DNA of 54,579 bases, from the NCBI GenBank assembly GCA_964552675.1, contig CAZKHJ010000014.1, forward strand, positions 1-54,579. Reading direction: 5' to 3'. Every line of letters begins with the position of its first letter. The stretch's first letter is position 1. The stretch comes from Sulfurimicrobium sp964552675 (GTDB lineage: Bacteria > Pseudomonadota > Gammaproteobacteria > Burkholderiales > Sulfuricellaceae). A program made the position numbers and the translations under genes. Of the stretch, positions 51,148 through 54,579 are shown one piece after another. A model generated the notes under the pieces. It had not been told where the DNA came from and did no database searches. It saw nothing but the letters and a program-made list of their open reading frames with translations.

Positions 51148-51429
51148 TTATGGTGCAAATCCTCTGATATACCATAGTATCTGCGTAGCTATAAACTCAA
51201 TGAGCCACCACTGCCCCACGAGCAGACCCAAGGCAACCCCTATAACTGACGAACGCCTTAGGCCGGTATGCGCAAAAATCCTAGCCGCGAGAATTCCACT
51301 CAGGGCCCCAAGCAACGACAGCAGAACCCAATACCATCCGAGCGCCCATAACGTCGCGTAGACCGGCAATGTCAGCAAGGAGGAAATTACAAACGGCACC
51401 CAGAGGGAAAGCTGCGGCTTCAAGTTCAT
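51148..51429 (-). CDS. Small membrane protein, candidate immunity protein of the RHS toxin
   Basis: A 93-residue protein with three predicted membrane helices (about 9-30, 31-52 and 62-87) joined by a short basic loop (FAHTGLRRSS). It has no recognised domain. Its ATG overlaps the TGA of the RHS gene (ATGA at 51429-51426), so it is translated straight after it. In known RHS and contact-dependent systems, the gene directly after the toxin end encodes the cognate immunity protein; a membrane immunity protein fits a membrane-attacking toxin. This assignment is inference. Confidence 0.6.
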   Translation of the reverse strand: MNLKPQLSLWVPFVISSLLTLPVYATLWALGWYWVLLSLLGALSGILAARIFAHTGLRRSSVIGVALGLLVGQWWLIEFIATQILWYIRGFAP

Positions 51430-54400
51430 TTGAAATACCGAATGGCAGCGTCTCTGTAGCGACGGCTGTCACCTTCTGTACCAAGCCTCGGCGGCTGAGG
51501 CCATTGCCGTGGGTCGTCGGGTAGCTGACGCAGTTCATCTACCAGCCTCCCATCGCAAGCCGCGATGCATTGCTTATTCGTGCCGCATGCGACGTAACAA
51601 TTATCGTGACGCTGATAGCAAGCATCTCCGTTGTCCGTTGGTGGTGCATTGCCCGGAGAGTTGCCACCACATGAATTCTGGCCCCCACTCCAGCATTTTC
51701 CGCCCCAGTTGCCGTTGGTTGGCCCATTGGTTGCCGGGTTTCTACTGCCTGTGTTGTTCCACCAGTTCGTCGCTTCCAATCCGAACGGGTCCGTATAGCC
51801 AATCGGATTCCCATTGACATAGGCGTACCTGTTTATTCCACCTTCCAGTCCTATGGGGTCGCCGGTGGTATACCTCCCCGTCCCCGGGTCATAGTCGCGG
51901 AAGTAGTTGTAATGCCTCCCCGTCTCCTTGTCGTAGTACTGCCCTGGGAATCTCAGATTGAACTCAAACCTCACCCCATCCCCATCCGGGTCCTCATTCG
52001 GCAACTCCACGCCGAAGGCATCGACCGTATCCCAGCGCCACACGATCCTGTTCCGGCTGTCCGTGATCTGTCTCGGCGTGCCCAGATGGTCGGGGTGGAT
52101 ATAGTAGATTTCCGTCCCGCCCCCGGTCTTGGGCCTGAGGCTCGCCACCGGCAGATCATTCAGCCAGACGACCTCCTGAATCAGTTTTCCGGTTCCAGTG
52201 TATTCACCGACAAGGTGTCCGGCTTCATCATAAATGAATCGGATATTCCCTCCTTGGCCTGTTTTGTAAACCCGCTGCCCCAGGGCATTGTATTTGTATG
52301 TGGCTATGGTTGTCGTACCCTGTTTTACGCTGGCAAGCCGACCGAGTGCATTATAGGTGTAGATATACAAACCGTCCCCGGTCATGCGTCCGGCCGCATC
52401 CCAGGTGTAGGTTTTTTGATTGCCCCCCGTGCTTTGGTTGAGGCGATTGGCGCTGTAGGAATAGTTGGTCAGAATGCCGTTCCAGTCCAGTTGTAGCCGG
52501 TTGCCGTTGGCGTCATAGCCGTAATGCAGTGTGTCGGTGATCGGGGTCCCGCCGGATGGCAGCGTTAACGTTTGCTGGTTACCCGTCAGGCGGCCAGCAG
52601 GGTCCAGGATATAGTTGCTCTCCGTGTCATTCTGAAGTGGTGTGACCTGGCTCCAGTGATGCGTTCCAGCCAGCCGCCCTGCTGCATCGTAGCTGTAGGT
52701 TGTTGTGACTGCTGATTCGATGCGCTGCACTTCTCCATCCAGGCCATGGGCGCGAATGTGCTGTTGGCCATTGCTCCATGTCCAGTTGGAGAATGTGCCA
52801 AAGGGAGCGTGGGTAATACTGCCGAGCAAGGGTTGACCATTCAGGCTGATGCTGGCTGGTTGTCCATGGGTGTATCCGTAAACCAAGACGTTTCCGGAGG
52901 GCAGGGTTATCTGGCTGACCAGTGGTCCGGGAGCCCAAGTGTAAGCAATGCTTTGGACCAGCGTGCCTTGTGTCTGGGTTTTGTTGGCCAGATGGCCAGC
53001 TGCATCATAGCTGTATTGCGTGCTGCCGGTCAGGTCGGTAAACGCGCTCAGCTTGCCGGGCGGGGTGTCCCAAGTGTAGCTGGCCTGAACCGTAGTACCG
53101 CGTTTGATCTGGATGAGGCGGTTGAGGGCATCGTAGTTGTAAGTGAGCTTAATGCCAGTAGCGTCAGTACGAGTGAGAATATTGCCGGCGGCGTCATAAG
53201 TGCTGGCGGTATTGCCGCTGTCCGGGCTGGTTTCACGGGTGACATTGCCGAGGCCATCAACTTGGTAGGCAGTGGATGCCCCGATGGGATCGGTGACGGC
53301 GATAATCTGATCAAGGCTGCCATACTGGATACGGGTTGTGCCATTCAGTGGGTCGAGGATCTGGATTAGGCGCCCTAGGGGATCATAGCTGTTGGAGGTC
53401 ATGGCACCGTTGGCGTCGGCAGTGGAAATCAGCATGCCATTGTTGTCATAGGCATAATTGGTGACATGATTGAGGCTGTCGAGTACCTGTGAGAGGCGGC
53501 CAAGGCCATCGTAGGCTAGTTTGCGGGCACGGGCGAGCGTGCCGCTGGGGTCGGTGACGTTTTCCTGGGTACGGTTGCCCAGGGGGTCGAGGGTGTAGGC
53601 GATGCGGCTGCCCTGGCCATCACTGATGGCGATGAGGCGGTGGGCAGGGTCGTATGTATAGGTCAGGCTGCTGCCGTCGGGCAGAGCGATCTGGATAAGC
53701 TGGCCCACGGCGTCGTAGGTGTAGAAAGTGGTTTCGCCGCCGCTGGCCTTGTGCAACAAGCGTCCGCGCAGATCGTAGGAAAAGTTGGTTTGTATGCCGT
53801 TTGGGTCGATCATGGCGAGAGGACGACCATGGAGGTCATATGCGGTAATGCGGGTGATGTGGCCGAGTGTATTTGTGATAGAGGCGAGGTTTCCCTGGGC
53901 ATCGTAGCTGTAGCTGGTGATATCGGCGACATCAGTGCGCGGACCATCGATACTGGTGATTTGGCCCCATTGATTGTAGGTGTAGTTCCAAGTCTGGGTC
54001 TGGCTGCTTGCACTGACTGTTTTTTGCAGCAGGTTGCCGCTGGCGTCGTAGGCGAAGCTGGTAGTGCGACCGGGTTCGCTGATCAGGGTGGGCAGGCGGT
54101 AGCTGGGGTGCCAAGTAGTGGCGATAGTGCGTGCCTGGGGCGTGCCGGCTGCTTCGGTGCGGCTGGTTTCGAGGTTGCGGATGAGATCGTGGGTGTAGGT
54201 GGTGATATTGCCGTTGAAATCGGTGCGGCTGGATACGTTGCCGTTGGCGTCGTAAGTGGTGGCGGCGCTTCCACCACAATTGGTGCAGGGCTGGGCGATT
54301 GAAGTGTTTTTGACTACACCTTGAATGGTTTGGAATTCATAGCGACGCGCGGTACCAAGTGGGTCGATGACGAGTGTGCTGCCATCAGTATTGTAATTGA

Positions 54401-54579
54401 GGGTGTATTTGTCCACGCCACCGGCATGCTCGCTGGAGATGGCGCGGCCACGCGCATCGTAACTCCAGGTAACGAAGGAAACATTGTTTTCATCTACGAT
54501 GCTGGTGAGCGCATTCGGAAAGGATGCATTATCGTAAAAATATTGCTTCTTACTTCCATCCGGATAAATGACAGCGTTC
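51426..54579 (-). CDS. RHS/YD-repeat protein with phospholipase A2-like C-terminal toxin domain (5' end outside window)
   Basis: At least 1050 residues; the frame stays open to the window edge (reading NAVIYPDGSKKQYFYDNA near the border), so the start is beyond it. Most of the protein is YD repeats (YDANGNVSSRTD, YDLRGRLLHKASGGETTFYT and many more) forming the shell that encloses a toxin. The RHS core end is present (IHPDHLGTPRQITD, LRFPGQYYDKETGRHYNYF, RYTTGDPIGLEGG, NPIGYTDPFGL). After DPFGL come 116 residues with SCGGNSPGNAPPTDNGDACY then QRHDNCY, and CIAACDGRLVDELRQL. This matches the calcium loop, His-Asp and second Asp regions of secreted phospholipase A2. Base composition looks less GC-rich than the neighbours, as usual for RHS tips. 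The delivery system is not visible. Confidence 0.88.
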   Translation of the reverse strand, partial: NAVIYPDGSKKQYFYDNASFPNALTSIVDENNVSFVTWSYDARGRAISSEHAGGVDKYTLNYNTDGSTLVIDPLGTARRYEFQTIQGVVKNTSIAQPCTNCGGSAATTYDANGNVSSRTDFNGNITTYTHDLIRNLETSRTEAAGTPQARTIATTWHPSYRLPTLISEPGRTTSFAYDASGNLLQKTVSASSQTQTWNYTYNQWGQITSIDGPRTDVADITSYSYDAQGNLASITNTLGHITRITAYDLHGRPLAMIDPNGIQTNFSYDLRGRLLHKASGGETTFYTYDAVGQLIQIALPDGSSLTYTYDPAHRLIAISDGQGSRIAYTLDPLGNRTQENVTDPSGTLARARKLAYDGLGRLSQVLDSLNHVTNYAYDNNGMLISTADANGAMTSNSYDPLGRLIQILDPLNGTTRIQYGSLDQIIAVTDPIGASTAYQVDGLGNVTRETSPDSGNTASTYDAAGNILTRTDATGIKLTYNYDALNRLIQIKRGTTVQASYTWDTPPGKLSAFTDLTGSTQYSYDAAGHLANKTQTQGTLVQSIAYTWAPGPLVSQITLPSGNVLVYGYTHGQPASISLNGQPLLGSITHAPFGTFSNWTWSNGQQHIRAHGLDGEVQRIESAVTTTYSYDAAGRLAGTHHWSQVTPLQNDTESNYILDPAGRLTGNQQTLTLPSGGTPITDTLHYGYDANGNRLQLDWNGILTNYSYSANRLNQSTGGNQKTYTWDAAGRMTGDGLYIYTYNALGRLASVKQGTTTIATYKYNALGQRVYKTGQGGNIRFIYDEAGHLVGEYTGTGKLIQEVVWLNDLPVASLRPKTGGGTEIYYIHPDHLGTPRQITDSRNRIVWRWDTVDAFGVELPNEDPDGDGVRFEFNLRFPGQYYDKETGRHYNYFRDYDPGTGRYTTGDPIGLEGGINRYAYVNGNPIGYTDPFGLEATNWWNNTGSRNPATNGPTNGNWGGKCWSGGQNSCGGNSPGNAPPTDNGDACYQRHDNCYVACGTNKQCIAACDGRLVDELRQLPDDPRQWPQPPRLGTEGDSRRYRDAAIRYFK

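Overview
The window looks like chromosome of a Gram-negative betaproteobacterium, probably of the Nitrosomonadales/Gallionella-Sulfuricella type. This rests on gene content and order (purM-purN-DUF3108-DUF3108-RsmB-like; rpsB-tsf-pyrH-frr-uppS-cdsA-dxr-rseP-bamA-skp-lpxD-fabZ-lpxA-lpxB-rnhB; pabC-mltG-tmk-holB-pilZ-tatD) and on high GC codon use. No database search was possible, so the taxonomy is inference. One 10-base N gap lies at 10403-10412.

Layout. Bases 1-7.5 kb carry hda and a partial thioredoxin-like gene (minus), diverging from a plus-strand set: purM, purN, two paralogous DUF3108 envelope proteins, an RsmB/NOP rRNA methyltransferase and a chemoreceptor. A bidirectional terminator follows. 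From 7.5 to 17.8 kb are minus-strand pnp and rpsO, a TrmH-family methyltransferase broken by the gap, a GYF/pentapeptide protein, a plus-strand SenB-type glycosyltransferase, an HDOD-GAF protein, a membrane-linked methyltransferase, the motAB stator genes and a CopD-like protein. From 17.8 to 40.2 kb almost everything is on the minus strand: outer membrane and lipid A biogenesis, translation and nucleotide genes, then DNA replication, cell wall and folate genes, with sucCD at the upstream end. From 40.2 to 42.3 kb are a TauE/SafE permease, DUF190 and crcB. From 42.3 to 50.9 kb the plus strand carries a cyclic-nucleotide-type MscS channel, an HPt-receiver-PP2C regulator, gnd-zwf, a substrate-binding protein and glgA. 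From 51.1 kb to the right edge a minus-strand RHS/YD-repeat gene runs off the window.

Most of the window is housekeeping. The most interesting items are: (1) the RHS protein, whose C-terminal 116 residues after the DPFGL boundary look like a secreted phospholipase A2 (Ca-loop-like glycine segment, HDNCY dyad, second CD motif), followed with a 4-nt overlap by a 93-residue three-helix membrane protein that is a candidate immunity protein; (2) tmk, which appears to begin with the non-canonical codon ATC; (3) a gap in the trmH-like gene that appears to be an assembly join artefact which breaks an intact gene; (4) two copies of a MITE-like element, one touching the start of a gene; (5) three copies of an AACCGCAAAG-type inverted repeat, one inside sucCD; (6) a 23-bp-arm hairpin filling the motA-motB gap; (7) an orphan SenB-like selenosugar synthase.
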